A DNA stretch of 64,000 nucleotides from Micromonospora sp. NBC_01796 (GTDB taxonomy: Bacteria > Actinomycetota > Actinomycetes > Mycobacteriales > Micromonosporaceae), in assembly GCF_035917455.1 (NCBI RefSeq), contig NZ_CP109078.1, positions 1,550,001-1,614,000 on the forward strand, in the 5' to 3' direction. A program made the position numbers and the translations under genes. Of the stretch, positions 25,012-33,725 are shown in pieces (within the stretch, counting starts at the first letter, position 1; every line of letters starts with the position of its first letter). A model generated the notes under the pieces. The model was not told the origin of the DNA. It saw only the letters and a program-made list of their open reading frames with translations, and did not search any database.

Positions 25012-25727
25012 GACGACTCCCCGCCGAAGCGCAGGTGCAGCCGGAACCGGTCGGGGTCGAGCAGGCTCTCGACATGTTCGACCAGGTCACCGGCCCGGTC
25101 GCGGCTGAGCCGCCGGGTGTGCAGGTAGAGCTTGCCGGCGTCGCAGCCGAGCAGTTCCGCGTCGGCCGGGGTGGCCCGGGTCAGCTCGACCCATTCCTCG
25201 CCCCGGTCGGGCACCAGGCCGGCGTCGCGCAGGGCCGCGTAGAGGGACCCGGTGAGGCCCCGCTCGGGCAGGTCCCGCAGGGCCCCGACCGCCGGGATCC
25301 GGCTTCGTTCGATCGAGATCGCGGGCCCGTCGGCGAGGGAGCGGAGCCGGTCGACGGCGACGTACTCGGTGGTGGGCAGGTCGAACCGGGCCGCCAGCTC
25401 GGGTTCGTGGACCAGCGCCAAGCGGAGCACGCGTACGGTCGTCGGCACGCCCTGTTCGGCCAGGGCGCGGGCCCAGCCGAGCCGGTCGTCCAGCGCCCGC
25501 CCGTCGAAGGTGACGAACGATCCCTTACCGGAATGGGTGGAGATCAATCCCCGCCGGCCCAGTTCGGTGAGCGCCTGGCGGACCGTGTTGCGGCTCACGT
25601 CGAACCGTGACGCGAGGGCGTGCTCCCCCGGCAGTTGGGCGCCGTTGGCCAGCCGCCCGCCCCGGATGTCCCGGGCCAACTCGTCGGCGATCCGCTGGTG
25701 CTTGAGCCGGAAAACCTGTCCAGACAT
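25008..25727 (-). CDS. GntR/HutC family transcriptional regulator
   Basis: 239 residues from ATG 25727. N-terminal GntR winged helix (PGEHALASRFDVSRNTVRQAL; LISTHSGKGSFV) and C-terminal UTRA effector domain (from about residue 80, FDLPTTEYVAVDRLRSL). First gene of the catabolic operon, thus an autorepressor equivalent to yegW. Leaderless promoter with a direct-repeat operator over the start codon. Confidence 0.93.
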   Translation of the reverse strand: MSGQVFRLKHQRIADELARDIRGGRLANGAQLPGEHALASRFDVSRNTVRQALTELGRRGLISTHSGKGSFVTFDGRALDDRLGWARALAEQGVPTTVRVLRLALVHEPELAARFDLPTTEYVAVDRLRSLADGPAISIERSRIPAVGALRDLPERGLTGSLYAALRDAGLVPDRGEEWVELTRATPADAELLGCDAGKLYLHTRRLSRDRAGDLVEHVESLLDPDRFRLHLRFGGESS

Positions 25728-25763
25728 GTCCAGGACGATAGCTCTGAGCTGCGGCACCGACAA
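25714..25763 (-). promoter_or_regulatory. Leaderless promoter and direct-repeat operator of the GntR operon
   Basis: Minus strand: TTGTCG (25758-25763), 17-bp spacer, TATCGT (25735-25740), then 7 nt to the ATG at 25727 with no Shine-Dalgarno. Two adjacent 10-mers on the minus strand, CTGGACATGT (25724-25733) and CTGGACAGGT (25714-25723), differ at one base and straddle the start codon; gacatgtc (25724-25731, plus reading aca-tgt core) is also palindromic. Likely autoregulatory GntR site. Confidence 0.55.
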
Positions 25764-25774
25764 CCCGAGCATGA

Positions 25775-25957
25775 TCCGGCAGCGGCCAGCAGGGCAACTC
25801 CCACCTGCACTGGCACATCGCCCCGCTCCCCCCGGGCACCCCGTACGCCCGGCAGCAGTTCCAGGCCCTCCTGGCGGAGAACGGCGTCATCGAGTGGTCG
25901 GACGACCAGGCGGCGGAACTGGGCGACCTGCTCAGGACGGCCCTGTGTAACGGCTGA
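25775..25957 (+). pseudogene. C-terminal fragment of a HIT family protein
   Basis: An open frame after a TGA at 25772-25774, lacking any start codon, runs to TGA 25955-25957. It contains NSHLHWHIAPLPPG (the histidine-triad HxHxH motif of HIT nucleotide hydrolases/transferases) followed by the typical C-terminal helix (QQFQALLAENGV). Only 60 residues of a usual ~140-180 remain. The upstream part is replaced by the GntR promoter region. It overlaps the convergent SDR gene end by 26 bp. Best read as a decayed gene. Confidence 0.72.
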
Positions 25958-26909
25958 CGGCGTCGATGTCCGAGCTGACGGCGTCGACTCCGGTGAGCGT
26001 GGCCGACACCGCCCAGAGCCGCGCCGCCTCGCTCGGCGTCCCGTCACCGGCGACGGCACGCTCGGGAAGATCGGCGATGTCGCAGTCGACGCAGTAGACC
26101 CCGCCCAGACCCGCGAGCCGGGGCGAGGTGGCCGCCCACACCTGCGTCGCCGCCCCCTGTTCGGGGGTCTTGAAATCCGCCCCGATCTGGTTGCCGTCCT
26201 CGTCGACCCAACCGGCGGCGACCATCTCCGACCGGGAGAGGTGACGTTGCAGCGGGGTGAGGATGTAACCCGGATGTACGGAGAACGCCCACACCCCGTA
26301 CGCCCGGCCGATGGTGTCGAGGTGCTCGGCGAACCGTACGTTGGCCATCTTCGACTGCGCGTACGCCTGCCACTTGTCGTACCCCTGCTCGAACTGGAGG
26401 TCGTGCCACCGGATCGCCGAGTCCGCGTAACCGGAGGCGACGGCCACCACCCGGGCACCTCCGCCGCGTACGAGCGCCGGCCACAGGCGGTTGACCAGGG
26501 CGTAGTGCCCGAGGTGGTTGGTGGCGAACTGCGCCTCCCAGCCGGAACCCACCCGGGTCTCCGGGCAGGCCATCAGCCCGGCGTTGTTGACCAGGATGTC
26601 GATGTCCCGACCCGACGCCAGGAACCGGTCGGCGAAGCCACGGACGCTGTCCAGGTCGGTCAGGTCGACCTCGTCCACCTCGACGCCGTCGATCCCCTCG
26701 ACGGCCTCCCCGGCGGTCGCCGGGCGCCGGGCGGCGACGACAACCCGTGCACCGGCACGGATGAGTGCGCGGGTGGTCGCCAGGCCGAGACCCGAGTGGC
26801 CGCCGGTGACGATCGCGAGCCTCCCGGACAGGTCGATCCCCGACAACACGTCGTCCACGCTGGTCCGGGCGCCGAATCCCGATCCGATCGAACGCTGGGG
26901 TGTGTTCAT
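25932..26909 (-). CDS. SDR family oxidoreductase
   Basis: 325 residues, same subgroup as the protein at 7063-7977. TGGHSGLG (35-42), NNAG (108-111), Ser159 in AVASG and YAQSK with Tyr183/Lys187. The C-terminal ~35 residues extend beyond the domain. NADP(H) use is likely from RRP after strand 2. Substrate unknown. Confidence 0.88.
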   Translation of the reverse strand: MNTPQRSIGSGFGARTSVDDVLSGIDLSGRLAIVTGGHSGLGLATTRALIRAGARVVVAARRPATAGEAVEGIDGVEVDEVDLTDLDSVRGFADRFLASGRDIDILVNNAGLMACPETRVGSGWEAQFATNHLGHYALVNRLWPALVRGGGARVVAVASGYADSAIRWHDLQFEQGYDKWQAYAQSKMANVRFAEHLDTIGRAYGVWAFSVHPGYILTPLQRHLSRSEMVAAGWVDEDGNQIGADFKTPEQGAATQVWAATSPRLAGLGGVYCVDCDIADLPERAVAGDGTPSEAARLWAVSATLTGVDAVSSDIDAVSRYTGPS

Positions 26910-27001
26910 GAGCCGACGCTAGGACTTCGAGCGCGGTCGAAGTCAACAGCCGGGTTTTGTTGGATGGGTGACCGTGGACGGGGTGGTCCACACTGCACCG
27001 C

Positions 27002-27808
27002 ATGATGGCCACCACTTCCCCCGATCCTGGCAGCGCCCGTACGTGGATCCGGGGTCGGCCCGGTGCCGTCCTGCTCATGGTGGTGGCGGTCGGGCTGGCG
27101 GTGGCCGGGATCGTGGTGGCTGAGTTCATCGGCGCGACCACCCTGCCCGGCCTCGCCCTGAGCCTGCTCCTGCCAGGGCCGATCATCTTCGGCCTGATCG
27201 CGCTGGGCCCGTGGCTCGCGCGCAGGCCGAAGCCGACCGCCCTGCGGCTGGGGACCGGACCGGCCTTCGTGGCCCCGCCCGAGTATCCGCTGCTGGGAGC
27301 GATGGCGGCGCAACAGTTGACGTTCACGGTGTTCATGGCCAACCTGCAGCTACGGGTACTCGAACCGGACGAGGGCGCTCCGCCGCTCGCGCTCCTCATG
27401 GTGAGCCTGCTGCTGATGGTCAGCCTGTTCGGGCTGTCGCTGCTGTGGGTCGTGGCGGTCTTCCGTGACGGGATCCGGCTGGAGCTGCGCCCGGAGAGCC
27501 TGGTGGTGGTCACCCTCCTGGGTCGCCAGGAGGTGCCGTGGGAGGCGATAGCGGTTGGCCCGCCACCGCGACCGAGCACCTGGGACGCCAGCCCGGTCGG
27601 TATCGGCCGACAGGACCTGGTCCGTACCACCGGGTTGATCAAGGTCTTTCCGCAGGTGTTGCTGCCGCTGGACCAGCTCGGCGTACAGCCGGCCTTTCTC
27701 ACCAATGCGATCAACCACTACCTGCTGCATCCGGAGTACCGGGCCGGCATCGGCACCCCGGAAGAGCATGATCGACTCCAGCGGGCGATGGCGGTGTATG
27801 GCGGCTGA
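27002..27808 (+). CDS. Membrane protein of unknown function
   Basis: 268 residues with four predicted membrane segments (PGAVLLMVVAVGLAVAGIVV; LPGLALSLLLPGPIIFGLI; a weaker one near 100; LLMVSLLLMVSLFGLSLLWV) and a C-terminal soluble portion beginning IRLELRPESLVVVTLLGRQEVPWEAI, a strand pattern like PH-type domains of bacterial membrane proteins. Met at 27002 or 27005 may start. No neighbour gives functional context. Confidence 0.65.
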   Translation: MMATTSPDPGSARTWIRGRPGAVLLMVVAVGLAVAGIVVAEFIGATTLPGLALSLLLPGPIIFGLIALGPWLARRPKPTALRLGTGPAFVAPPEYPLLGAMAAQQLTFTVFMANLQLRVLEPDEGAPPLALLMVSLLLMVSLFGLSLLWVVAVFRDGIRLELRPESLVVVTLLGRQEVPWEAIAVGPPPRPSTWDASPVGIGRQDLVRTTGLIKVFPQVLLPLDQLGVQPAFLTNAINHYLLHPEYRAGIGTPEEHDRLQRAMAVYGG

Positions 27809-27851
27809 CCTGGGCGGTGTTCTACATCACCTCGTTGCGCACGATAAAAGT

Positions 27852-27881
27852 TTGCAGGACCTGCAAGTTTGTTCGTACGGT
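27852..27881 (+). promoter_or_regulatory. TetR operator and promoter (TTGCAGGaCCTGCAA)
   Basis: ttgcaggacctgcaa (27852-27866) is a perfect 7+1+7 palindrome. Its first six bases serve as a -35 (TTGCAG), followed 18 bp later by TACGGT (27876-27881), 6 nt before the TetR GTG. The operator overlaps the -35, so TetR should repress its own leaderless operon, including the downstream efflux gene. Confidence 0.65.
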
Positions 27882-27887
27882 AACCGG

Positions 27888-28508
27888 GTGACCATCGTCG
27901 AGGACGCCACCGCCGGGCGCCGGGACCGCAAGAAGCGGCAGACCCGCGACGCCCTGGTGTCCGCCGCGCTGCGCCTGGTGGCCGAGCGCGGGCTCGACCA
28001 GGTCACCGTCGAGGAGATCAGCGAGGCCGCGGACGTCTCCGCGCGTACGTTCTTCAACTACTTCTCGTCCAAGGACGAGGCCCTCGTCGGCGACCAGGCG
28101 GGCGACAGCGAACGGGTGCTGGCGGTGCTGGCGACCGTGCCGCCGGAGGTGCCCGCGCTGGAGGCCGTACGGCTGGCGCTGACCCCGATGCTGGAGGAGA
28201 TGCAGGCCGACTCGGCGCTCTGGCTGCTGCGACTGAAGGTCGTGGCGCAGAACCCGTCGCTGCTCCCCCGGCTGGTGGCGGGCAGTGTCGAAACCGAACG
28301 GTTGACCACCGAGGCGCTGGCCGCGCGTACCGGGGTGGGGCCGGACCACGTCTATCCGGCCCTGGTCACGGCCGTCACCGGGGCGGCCTTCCGGATCGCC
28401 ATCATCCGCTGGTCGGCCAGCGGCGGCAGCCTGCCGCTGACCGACCTGGTCGACGAGGCGTTCGCCGGGGTCGCCGCCGGCCTGCCAGATCCCCGATCCG
28501 CCGCCTGA
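27888..28508 (+). CDS. TetR family transcriptional regulator
   Basis: 206 residues from GTG 27888. HTH region TRDALVSAALRLVAERGLDQ then VEEISEAADVSARTFFNYF is a canonical TetR_N motif with the FNYFSSKDE signature; the C-terminal ligand domain ends LVDEAFAGVAAGL. It lies upstream of a DHA2 efflux pump (72-bp gap) that it probably represses. Confidence 0.94.
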   Translation: MTIVEDATAGRRDRKKRQTRDALVSAALRLVAERGLDQVTVEEISEAADVSARTFFNYFSSKDEALVGDQAGDSERVLAVLATVPPEVPALEAVRLALTPMLEEMQADSALWLLRLKVVAQNPSLLPRLVAGSVETERLTTEALAARTGVGPDHVYPALVTAVTGAAFRIAIIRWSASGGSLPLTDLVDEAFAGVAAGLPDPRSAA

Positions 28509-28580
28509 CCCGACGACTTTTCCGCCCCGGCCTTGTCAGTGCCGGGGCCACCACACCTGCTCGTGACGAAGGATGCGTTG

Positions 28581-30179
28581 ATGACCACAACCGCCGCGCC
28601 CGCCGAGACCGCGGATGCCGGCTCGGGGCGCATGTCCCGCCGGGAAGTCCTCCAGGCCCTCTCCGGCCTCATGGTCGGCATGTTCGTGTCGATCCTCGCC
28701 TCCACCGTGGTGGCGAACGCGCTACCGCGCATCATCGCCGACCTGCACGGCAGCCAGACCGTCTACACCTGGATCGTCACCAGCGAACTGCTGGCGATGA
28801 CCGCGACCGTCCCGCTCTGGGGCAAGATGGCCGACCTCTACAGCAAGAAGCTGCTGATCCAGCTCTCGCTCGGCCTGTTCGTGGTCGGTTCGCTGATCGC
28901 CGGCTTCACCCCGAACGTCGAGGTGCTGCTGATCAGCCGGATCGTGCAGGGCATCGGCGCGGGCGGCATGAGCGCGCTCGCCCTGATCGTCATGGCGGCG
29001 ATGATCCCGCCGCGTGAACTGGGCCGGTACGCCGGCATCTTCGGCGCGGTCTTCGGCGTCGGCACCATCGCCGGCCCGCTGATCGGCGGTGTCCTGGTCG
29101 ACACCTCGTGGCTGGGCTGGCGCTGGTGCTTCCTGATCGGGGTGCCGTTCACCCTCCTGTCGATCTTCCTGCTCCAGCGCACCCTGCACCTGCCGGTCGT
29201 ACGCCGGAAGGTGAACATCGACTGGGCCGGTGCCGCCCTCATCACCGCGGGCGTCTCCACCCTCCTGGTCTGGTCCTCCCTCGCCGGGCACAAGTTCGCC
29301 TGGGGTTCGGGGTGGACCGCGCTGATGGTCGGCGGCGGCCTGGTGCTGCTGGCACTGGCGATCTGGGTCGAGTCGCGGGTGGCGGAGCCGATCATCCCGC
29401 TGAGCATCTTCCGCAACCGGACCGTCTCCCTGGCCACCGTGGCGAGCGTCCTGGTCGGTGTGGCCATGTTCGGCGGCACCGTGTTCCTGTCCCAGTACTT
29501 CCAGATCTCGCTGGGCAAGTCGCCGACCGTCGCCGGACTGATGAGCCTGCCGATGATCTTCGGTCTCCTGGTGTCGTCCACCGTCGCCGGCCAACTCATC
29601 ACCAAGTACGGCCGGTGGAAGATCTACCTGGTCGCCGGTGGCGCGATCATGACCGCCGGCATGGTCCTGCTCGGCACCATCGACGCCGGGACCAGCGTCC
29701 TGATCCTGTCGATCTACATGGCGGTCCTCGGCATCGGCGTCGGCATGCTGATGCAGAACCTGGTGCTCGCCGCGCAGAACGACGTACCCGCGCACGAACT
29801 CGGCGCGACGACCTCGGTGCTGACCTTCTTCCGGAGCATGGGCGGCGCCATCGGGGTCAGCGCCCTCGGCGCGGTACTGGCCAACCGGGTCACCTCGCTG
29901 CTGAGCGAGAACCTGGGACCGGCGGCCGGTGGCGGCACCGGCACCGCGGCGGTCCCCGACCTCGCCACCCTGCCCGAACCGGTCCTGCGGATCGTGCAGG
30001 ACGCGTACGGCACCGCCACGGCCGACCTGTTCCTGATCGGTGCGCCGATCGCCCTGCTGGCGTTCGTCGCGGTCCTGTTCATCAAGGAGAAGCCGCTGAG
30101 CACCCTGAGCGGGACCGAACGACTCGAGCAGGAAGGGCAGGACGGGCAGGCAGCGGTACCGGTCACCCCGGTGCACTGA
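28581..30179 (+). CDS. DHA2-type MFS drug efflux transporter
   Basis: 532 residues from ATG 28581 (GAAGGA about 9 nt upstream), about 14 TM. Motif A-like WGKMADLYSKKLLIQL after TM2; motif C-like GVGTIAGPLIGGVLVD in TM5. EmrB/QacA group, proton-coupled multidrug export. Follows TetR in the same direction and ends in a hairpin terminator at 30199-30232. Confidence 0.94.
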   Translation: MTTTAAPAETADAGSGRMSRREVLQALSGLMVGMFVSILASTVVANALPRIIADLHGSQTVYTWIVTSELLAMTATVPLWGKMADLYSKKLLIQLSLGLFVVGSLIAGFTPNVEVLLISRIVQGIGAGGMSALALIVMAAMIPPRELGRYAGIFGAVFGVGTIAGPLIGGVLVDTSWLGWRWCFLIGVPFTLLSIFLLQRTLHLPVVRRKVNIDWAGAALITAGVSTLLVWSSLAGHKFAWGSGWTALMVGGGLVLLALAIWVESRVAEPIIPLSIFRNRTVSLATVASVLVGVAMFGGTVFLSQYFQISLGKSPTVAGLMSLPMIFGLLVSSTVAGQLITKYGRWKIYLVAGGAIMTAGMVLLGTIDAGTSVLILSIYMAVLGIGVGMLMQNLVLAAQNDVPAHELGATTSVLTFFRSMGGAIGVSALGAVLANRVTSLLSENLGPAAGGGTGTAAVPDLATLPEPVLRIVQDAYGTATADLFLIGAPIALLAFVAVLFIKEKPLSTLSGTERLEQEGQDGQAAVPVTPVH

Positions 30180-30198
30180 CACCCGTACGACGAGGCCA

Positions 30199-30232
30199 GG
30201 AGCCCGCACCCCGACAACGGGGTACGGGCTCC
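30199..30232 (+). terminator. Stem-loop terminator after the TetR/MFS operon
   Basis: Arms 30199-30213 and 30218-30232 pair at 14 of 15 positions with a 4-nt loop (acaa); a short ctttt-like run follows at 30238. Located 20 bp past the MFS stop. Confidence 0.65.
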
Positions 30233-30326
30233 GGTCGCTTTCCGGACCGGGTGACTGTGCCGATCGGGTCGGAGACACGCTGCTCAGGGCAGGTCACTTG
30301 TCGGACCCGGGCTCCACAATCGGCCA

Positions 30327-30956
30327 ATGGAGAAACCCAGCATCGTTGCGCCCGACCAGTGGCAGCAGGCCCGCGACGAACTGCTCAAGGCGGAGAAGGA
30401 AGCCACCCGCGCCCTGGACGCCCTCGCCGCCCGGCGCCGCCGACTGCCGATGGTCAAGTTCGACAACGGGTACGCCTTCGACACCCCGACCGGCACCAGG
30501 ACGCTGCTCGACCTGTTCGAGGACCGGGGACAGTTGATCGTCTACCAGTTCATGGACAACGGGCCGAAGCACTTCTGTCCTGGCTGCACCTGGTTCACCA
30601 ACAGCGTCCCGGTGACCGGGCTCGCCGGGCTGGCCGACCGGGGCGTCTCGTGGGTGACGGTGTCGAACATGCCGCTCGCCCAGATCGAGGCGTACAAGGC
30701 GAAGATGGGGTGGACGTTGCCGTTCGTGTCGTCGCGGGGCACGTCCTTCTCGGACGACTGTGGCGCCGGCCGCGGGTTCATGCTGAGTATGTTCCTCCGC
30801 GACGGCGAGGACGTCTACCGGACGTACAACACCACTTCGCGGGGCGTGGACCGGCTCGTTTTTGTCAACAGCATGCTCGACCTGACCCCGTACGGGCGGC
30901 AGGAGGACTGGGAGGACTCGCCGGCCGGCTGGCCGCAGCACCCCACGTACGGCTAG
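30327..30956 (+). CDS. DUF899 family thioredoxin-like protein
   Basis: 209 residues. The N-terminal segment (EATRALDALAARRRRLPMV) and domain with DLFEDRGQLIVYQFM, CPGCTWFTNSV (CxxC, thioredoxin-like position) and GTSFSDDCG are typical of DUF899, predicted dithiol-disulfide oxidoreductases. Convergent with the phosphatase gene; the two stops share CTAG (30953-30956). Confidence 0.88.
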   Translation: MEKPSIVAPDQWQQARDELLKAEKEATRALDALAARRRRLPMVKFDNGYAFDTPTGTRTLLDLFEDRGQLIVYQFMDNGPKHFCPGCTWFTNSVPVTGLAGLADRGVSWVTVSNMPLAQIEAYKAKMGWTLPFVSSRGTSFSDDCGAGRGFMLSMFLRDGEDVYRTYNTTSRGVDRLVFVNSMLDLTPYGRQEDWEDSPAGWPQHPTYG

Positions 30957-32176
30957 GCCGACCGGCGCTCGTCGGAGTACGGAAGGTGGGCGAGCGGGCT
31001 CCGGGGCGGTCGCCATTCGAGGAACACCGCGGTGGCGTCGTCCTGGAGTTCGTCCTTCTGGTGCGTGACAACCGCGCGTACGAGCCGACGCATCGTCTCC
31101 GGTGTCGGCAGCTCGTCGTTGAGCGCCCGGTTGACGAAGTCGACGAGCCGGTCCACCCCGAACCGTTCCCCCTCGGCGCTGACCGCATCGGTGACCCCGT
31201 CGGTGTACGCGAGCACCCGGTCACCGGGATGCAGGTCCTCCTCGTGCACCTCCGGCCGGCGGGGCGACATGTGGCCGAGGCCCAGCGGCAGCGCGGTCGG
31301 GCCGGGCAGTTCCCGGATCGCGTGACCGTCGCGCAGCAGCAGGGCACCCGGATGACCAGCATTGATCATCCGTAGCCGACCGGTGTCCCGGTCCAGCTCG
31401 GCGAGCAGTGCGGTGGAGAAGAGATTCGGGTGCTCGGAGCGGATCCACTTGTCGATGCTGAGCGCGGTGTCGACCAGGTCCAGGCCGCACCGGCGGGCGT
31501 TGCGGTAGACGTTGACCACGAGCGAGGCGAGGGTGCTCGCCTTGATGCCGTGCCCGCAGGTGTCGAAGAGTCCGACGCTGAGCACGTTGTCGTTGAGGGC
31601 ATAGTCGAAGACGTCCCCGCCGACGTCGTAACAGGGTTCGAGGATGGCGGTGACCATCATGTCGTCGGTCGCGAACGTCAGCGGTGGCAGCAGCCCCCAC
31701 ACGATCTCGGCGGCGACCTGCATCGGGAGGCGTCGGCGCATCCGTTCGACCACGTCGCCGTACGGGCGGCGGTTGACCAGGAGCTGGGCGACGCTGACGG
31801 AGAGTTCCCGGGCGGCGTCCTCCATGCCCGGGTCTTCGGTGGCCGGACAGACGATCTCGAGTACGCCCATCCGCTCGCAGCCGACCAGCAGCGGCACCCA
31901 CATCCGGTTGCCGCCGTCGACGGTCACCTGGACGTCGACGCCGCTGAACGCCCGGCCGGCGAGGGTCGCCTCGATCGACAGCACGTCCCGGTGCAGCCCG
32001 TTGCCGAGCATCGGTACGAGCTGGGTCTGCTGGTAGTCGGCGAGGTAGACGACGATCTCGGTGGCCCCGATCGCCGGGGCGGCCCGGCTGATCAGGTCGG
32101 ACAGGTCGTCCGGCCCGCCTCGCGGCGCGGTCAACTGGAGCCAGCGCACAGCATTGCCCGCGTCGACCACTACCAC
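30953..32176 (-). CDS. SpoIIE-type PP2C serine phosphatase with GAF-like sensor
   Basis: 407 residues. The N-terminal ~150 residues form a GAF-like domain (IGATEIVVYLADYQQTQLVP). The SpoIIE/PP2C domain follows: CYDVGGDVFDY, LFDTCGHGIKAST and YTDGVTDA carry metal-binding Asp residues, and DDATAVFLEWR ends it. Such RsbU-like enzymes dephosphorylate anti-anti-sigma factors. No STAS or anti-sigma gene is next to it, so its partner is elsewhere. Confidence 0.92.
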   Translation of the reverse strand: MVVVDAGNAVRWLQLTAPRGGPDDLSDLISRAAPAIGATEIVVYLADYQQTQLVPMLGNGLHRDVLSIEATLAGRAFSGVDVQVTVDGGNRMWVPLLVGCERMGVLEIVCPATEDPGMEDAARELSVSVAQLLVNRRPYGDVVERMRRRLPMQVAAEIVWGLLPPLTFATDDMMVTAILEPCYDVGGDVFDYALNDNVLSVGLFDTCGHGIKASTLASLVVNVYRNARRCGLDLVDTALSIDKWIRSEHPNLFSTALLAELDRDTGRLRMINAGHPGALLLRDGHAIRELPGPTALPLGLGHMSPRRPEVHEEDLHPGDRVLAYTDGVTDAVSAEGERFGVDRLVDFVNRALNDELPTPETMRRLVRAVVTHQKDELQDDATAVFLEWRPPRSPLAHLPYSDERRSA

Positions 32177-32322
32177 CCACCCTCCGTGTCTCCCCCACCG
32201 TAGGAGCCGGGTGGCAATCCCGCCAACCGGGCGACGGGGATGCGGTCGGTGTCACCCGAGGGCGGTGACCGGCGCAGTCCCCGTCGGCCCGGTGGCCGGC
32301 GTCATCGACCGGTTTCGGCCGC

Positions 32323-33186
32323 TCAGCCGAGCTGCTTCAGCCCGGCGGCAACGGCGTCGGCGAGCGACGTGGTGGGACGGCCGAGCAGGCGGGACAGGTC
32401 GCCGGTCTCGGTGTGGAGTTCACCCCGGAGCATGCCGACGCGGGAGTCCGCGTACACGTCGGCGGCGGGCTGGGGCAGGCCGACGCTGACCAGGAAGGCG
32501 GCGTACTCGGATGCGGTGATGTCGCGGTATTCGACCGTACGTCCGCTCTGGCGGCTGAGTTCGGCGGCCAGGTCGGTCATCGTGACGGCCGAGTCGCCGC
32601 CCAGCTCGTACGCCTTGTTCTCGTGTCCTTCGCCGGTGAGCACGGCGGCGGCGGCACCGGCGAAGTCGGCGCGGGTGGCGAGCGACAGGCGGGCGTCTCC
32701 GGAGGCGTCGACGATCGCGCCGTGTTCGAGGTTCTGGGCGAAGCTGCTGGTGTAGAGGTCGAGGTAGAAGCCGTTGCGCAGGAACACGAAGGGAACGCCC
32801 GACTCACGGATGAACGCCTCGGTGGCCTGGTGCTCGCCGGCGAGGACGAGCTTGGCGGTGTCGGCGTTCAAAATGCTGGTGTACGCGAGCAGCCCGACCC
32901 CGGCCGCGCGGGCGGCCTCGACCACGTTGCGGTGCTGCGGTTCGCGCTGCCCGACATCGGTCCCCGAGATGAAGAGGATCTTGTCGGCGCCCTCGAACGC
33001 GGTGGCCAGGCTCGCGGGGTCGTTGTAGTCGGCGTGCCGGACCTGCACCCCACGCTCGGCGAACCGGGCCGCCTTCTCCGGCGTCCGTACGGCGGCGACG
33101 ATCTCCCCGGCGGGCACACCGCGTGCGAGCAGGTCTTCGATGACGATGGAACCGAGCTGGCCGGTGGCCCCGGTGACGACGATCAT
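32323..33186 (-). CDS. NmrA/QorB-like NAD(P)H:quinone oxidoreductase
   Basis: 287 residues, atypical SDR. Rossmann motif TGATGQLG (residues 5-12), AAVRTPEKA after strand 2, and the family helix HRNVVEAARAAGVGLLAYTSI identify the QorB/YtfG-like group, NADPH-dependent quinone reductases or redox sensors. Divergent from an HxlR regulator; a QorR-type HxlR regulator controlling qorB is known in Corynebacterium, which supports the pairing. Confidence 0.88.
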   Translation of the reverse strand: MIVVTGATGQLGSIVIEDLLARGVPAGEIVAAVRTPEKAARFAERGVQVRHADYNDPASLATAFEGADKILFISGTDVGQREPQHRNVVEAARAAGVGLLAYTSILNADTAKLVLAGEHQATEAFIRESGVPFVFLRNGFYLDLYTSSFAQNLEHGAIVDASGDARLSLATRADFAGAAAAVLTGEGHENKAYELGGDSAVTMTDLAAELSRQSGRTVEYRDITASEYAAFLVSVGLPQPAADVYADSRVGMLRGELHTETGDLSRLLGRPTTSLADAVAAGLKQLG

Positions 33187-33240
33187 GCGTAGCTCCTTGG
33201 AAGGATCAACTGACGAGTAGCCTCCCTGAAGAATGTACTA

Positions 33241-33253
33241 ACTTTTCGAAAGT
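33241..33253. promoter_or_regulatory. HxlR-type operator ACTTT-N3-AAAGT
   Basis: acttttcgaaagt is a 5+3+5 dyad in the 78-bp AT-rich divergent promoter of the QorB-like and HxlR genes, 12 bp upstream of the HxlR start. Likely bound by HxlR to control both genes. Confidence 0.5.
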
Positions 33254-33264
33254 GCCGAGTAATA

Positions 33265-33696
33265 GTGAGCACCTTCACTAACGACAGCGCCCTGGTCACG
33301 GCTACCGTAGTCACCATGGTTGACTCCACCCCCGCCGAAGACGGGTACGACGGCGACGACGCGATGATCGCCGACGTCTTCGCCCGCGACTGCTCCTCCC
33401 GGCGCATCGTGGAGAACATGGCCGGCAAATGGGGCATGCTCGCCCTGGCCGCACTGCACGAGGGGTCGTACCGCTTCAACGCCCTGCGCCGCCGGGTCGA
33501 CGGGGTCAGCGAGAAGATGCTCTCCCAGACCCTCCAGGGGCTGGAACGCGACGGCCTGGTCCTGCGCGACGTGCAGGCCACCATCCCCCCGCACGTCGAA
33601 TACAGCCTGACCCCGTTCGGCGAACGCGTTGCCGCCAAGATCGTGGACCTGATCGAGCTGGTGCAGGACGAGGTCAACGCCACCAGCTCCCGCTAG
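33265..33696 (+). CDS. HxlR family transcriptional regulator (QorR-like)
   Basis: 143 residues from GTG 33265 (an internal ATG at 33316 would also preserve the domain). HxlR core: CSSRRIVENMAGKWGMLALA, RFNALRRRVDGVSEKMLSQTL recognition region and wing VEYSLTPFGE. A Cys precedes the winged helix, as in redox-sensing QorR/YodB proteins, so thiol-based sensing of quinones or oxidants is plausible. Confidence 0.9.
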   Translation: MSTFTNDSALVTATVVTMVDSTPAEDGYDGDDAMIADVFARDCSSRRIVENMAGKWGMLALAALHEGSYRFNALRRRVDGVSEKMLSQTLQGLERDGLVLRDVQATIPPHVEYSLTPFGERVAAKIVDLIELVQDEVNATSSR

Positions 33697-33725
33697 GTTT
33701 CCCGGAGGCATCGACCCCCGGCTCG

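Noticed and set aside
23203-25128. 641-codon open frame on the plus strand
   Set aside because: Opposes the NCS1 permease and ADP-ribosylglycohydrolase genes, both well supported; Gly/Arg/Asp-rich shadow.
29108-31375. 755-codon open frame on the plus strand
   Set aside because: Runs across the MFS, DUF899 and phosphatase genes in the wrong frame or strand; no domain pattern.
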